Source of the DNA: Clostridium sp.
Lineage (GTDB): Bacteria > Bacillota > Clostridia > Clostridiales > Clostridiaceae
Assembly: GCA_028692255.1 (NCBI GenBank)
Contig: JAQUXS010000010.1
Coordinates: forward strand, 1 to 47,021
Length of the DNA stretch: 47,021 nucleotides
Direction: 5' to 3'
The position numbers were made by a program, and so were the translations under genes. How positions within the stretch are numbered: the stretch's first letter is position 1; each line of letters opens with the position of its first letter. Under the pieces are notes generated by a model. The model had not been told where the DNA came from and did no database searches. It saw nothing but the letters and a program-made list of their open reading frames with translations. Positions 45,871 to 47,021 of this stretch are shown here, in pieces.

Positions 45871-46671
45871 ATGGGAGAAGCTATTGTAATAACATCTGGA
45901 AAAGGTGGAGTCGGAAAAACTACAACTACAGCAAATATTGGTACGGCACTTGCTGCTATGGGTAAAAAAGTTGTTGTGGTTGATGGAGACACCGGACTTA
46001 GAAATTTAGATGTTTTAATGGGACTTGAAAATAGAATAGTATTTACACTAATGGATGTAGTTGAAGAAAACTGTAGGTTAAAGCAAGCACTTATAAGAGA
46101 TAAAAGATATGAAAACTTATTTTTACTTCCAACAGCTCAAACTAGAGATAAAAATGATATTAGCACACAAGAAATGCTAAAATTAATAAATGAACTTAAG
46201 GATGACTATGATTACGTTTTAATTGACTGCCCTGCTGGAATTGAACAGGGATTTGAAAATGCAGTAGTAGGAGCAGATAGAGCAATTGTTGTTGTAAATC
46301 CTGAAGTGACATCTATAAGAGATGCTGATAGGGTCATAGGTAAACTTGATGCAAAAGGTTTGGATGATCATAAATTAGTTATTAATAGAATAGATGTTGA
46401 GATGGTTAAAAGAGGAGACATGCTTGGTATTAATGATGTAATCGATAATCTTGCAGTAAAGCTTATAGGAGTAGTTCCAAACGATAGGGAAATTACAGTG
46501 TCAACTAATAAAGGAGAACCTATTGTTTTAAATCATGATTCACAATCAGGAAGAGCATTTAGAGATATTGCAAAAAGAATAACTGGCGAGGAAGTGCCAT
46601 TTATGTCCTTTGAAGATGGAGAATCTAAGGGATTTATTGCTTCAATTTTAAAAATTTTTAAGAAAAGGTAA
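45871..46671 (+). CDS. minD: Septum site-determining ATPase MinD
   Basis: 266 residues. Deviant Walker A SGKGGVGKTT (about 9-18) with the signature lysine K11, then VDGDTGLRNLDVLMGL and DYVLIDCPAGIEQGF. The C-terminal amphipathic membrane-targeting helix is IASILKIFKKR. It recruits MinC to the membrane and is driven off by MinE. TGGAGG before the ATG. Confidence 0.97.
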   Translation: MGEAIVITSGKGGVGKTTTTANIGTALAAMGKKVVVVDGDTGLRNLDVLMGLENRIVFTLMDVVEENCRLKQALIRDKRYENLFLLPTAQTRDKNDISTQEMLKLINELKDDYDYVLIDCPAGIEQGFENAVVGADRAIVVVNPEVTSIRDADRVIGKLDAKGLDDHKLVINRIDVEMVKRGDMLGINDVIDNLAVKLIGVVPNDREITVSTNKGEPIVLNHDSQSGRAFRDIAKRITGEEVPFMSFEDGESKGFIASILKIFKKR

Positions 46672-46682
46672 GGAGGATAAAA

Positions 46683-46955
46683 ATGGATTTATTTAGTTTC
46701 TTTTCAAAAAAACAATCCTCTAAAGAAGTTGCCAACGAAAGACTTAAGCTTATTTTGATTCACGATAGATCTGATTTATCTCCAGAACTTTTGGATCTTA
46801 TTAAAGGTGAAATTATGAATGTAATAGCTAAATATGTGGAGATAGATAATTCTGATGTTGAGGTTAAGCTTACTCATGTAGCAGCAGAGGATGGAAATTC
46901 ACCAGCGCTTATAGCAAATATACCAATAAAAAAAATGAGAGCTAAGAAAAAATAG
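46683..46955 (+). CDS. minE: Cell division topological specificity factor MinE
   Basis: 90 residues, full length. The N-terminal amphipathic stretch (MDLFSFFSKKQSS) is followed by the MinD-binding helix ANERLKLILIHDRSDLSPELLDLIKGEIMNVIAKYVEID and a beta domain. Stimulates MinD ATPase to give pole-to-pole patterning. AAGGAGG before the ATG, 11 bases after minD. Confidence 0.95.
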   Translation: MDLFSFFSKKQSSKEVANERLKLILIHDRSDLSPELLDLIKGEIMNVIAKYVEIDNSDVEVKLTHVAAEDGNSPALIANIPIKKMRAKKK

Positions 46956-46959
46956 AAAG

Positions 46960-47000
46960 TGAGTTGTTGCATTTAGTGCAGCAGCTCATTTTTTATTTTT
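46960..47000 (+). terminator. Terminator of minCDE
   Basis: TGAGTTGTTGC (46960-46970) pairs with GCAGCAGCTCA (46978-46988; two G-U pairs), followed by TTTTTTATTTTT. Confidence 0.85.
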
Positions 47001-47021
47001 ATGTAATAAAAATCTTGAATT

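Overview
This window comes from a low-G+C, endospore-forming Firmicute, almost certainly Clostridium sensu stricto. The DNA is very A+T-rich, most genes have strong AGGAGG-type ribosome binding sites, and TTG or GTG starts are common. There is a YtaF sporulation membrane protein, a tryptophan T-box, a purine riboswitch and a maf-radC-mreBCD-pbp2-minCDE block. I cannot fix the species.

Layout. 1-3312: 3' part of cobalamin-dependent methionine synthase (metH), cut by the window edge. 3435-6023: ytaF converging on a CadA-type zinc/cadmium P-type ATPase that has a palindromic candidate metal operator upstream. 6180-6483: an intergenic patch of short palindromic repeats next to a two-domain DUF4397 gene. 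7245-17553: a de novo purine cluster. purL lies behind a PurR-type PurBox pair. purE-purC-purF-purM-purN-purH(N-terminal domain only)-purD lies behind its own promoter and a guanine-type riboswitch with terminator. 17714-22307: small accessory units: PadR plus a membrane partner, LysR divergent from a two-gene chromate transporter, and a YgjP-type metallopeptidase paired with a helical protein of unknown function. 22457-26377: polA, coaE, a lytic transglycosylase and tRNA-Leu(GAG). 26721-28621: a PAS sensor histidine kinase interrupted by a frameshift. 28751-31268: a luxE-luxC fatty-acid reductase gene pair with no luciferase genes. 31406-36451: an ABC-F ATPase with one degenerate ATP site, a chemoreceptor, a small membrane protein and an unusual Fe/Mn superoxide dismutase homologue. 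36530-37398: T-box plus tryptophan transporter. 37528-46955: a SPOR-like protein, DUF4321, then the cell-shape and division block, closed by a terminator at the window end.

How it works together. The purine genes cover every step from PRPP to IMP except AICAR formylation and the PurB step. AICAR formyltransferase must therefore be encoded elsewhere, because purH here stops cleanly after the IMP cyclohydrolase domain. The two control layers (repressor boxes on purL, riboswitch on purE-D) suggest separate sensing of PRPP and of guanine. The mre-pbp2-min block couples side-wall growth with placement of the division site.

The most unusual items are the luxEC pair, the standalone IMP cyclohydrolase, the asymmetrically degenerate ABC-F protein and the divergent superoxide dismutase homologue. 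I saw no CRISPR array, prophage or insertion sequence.
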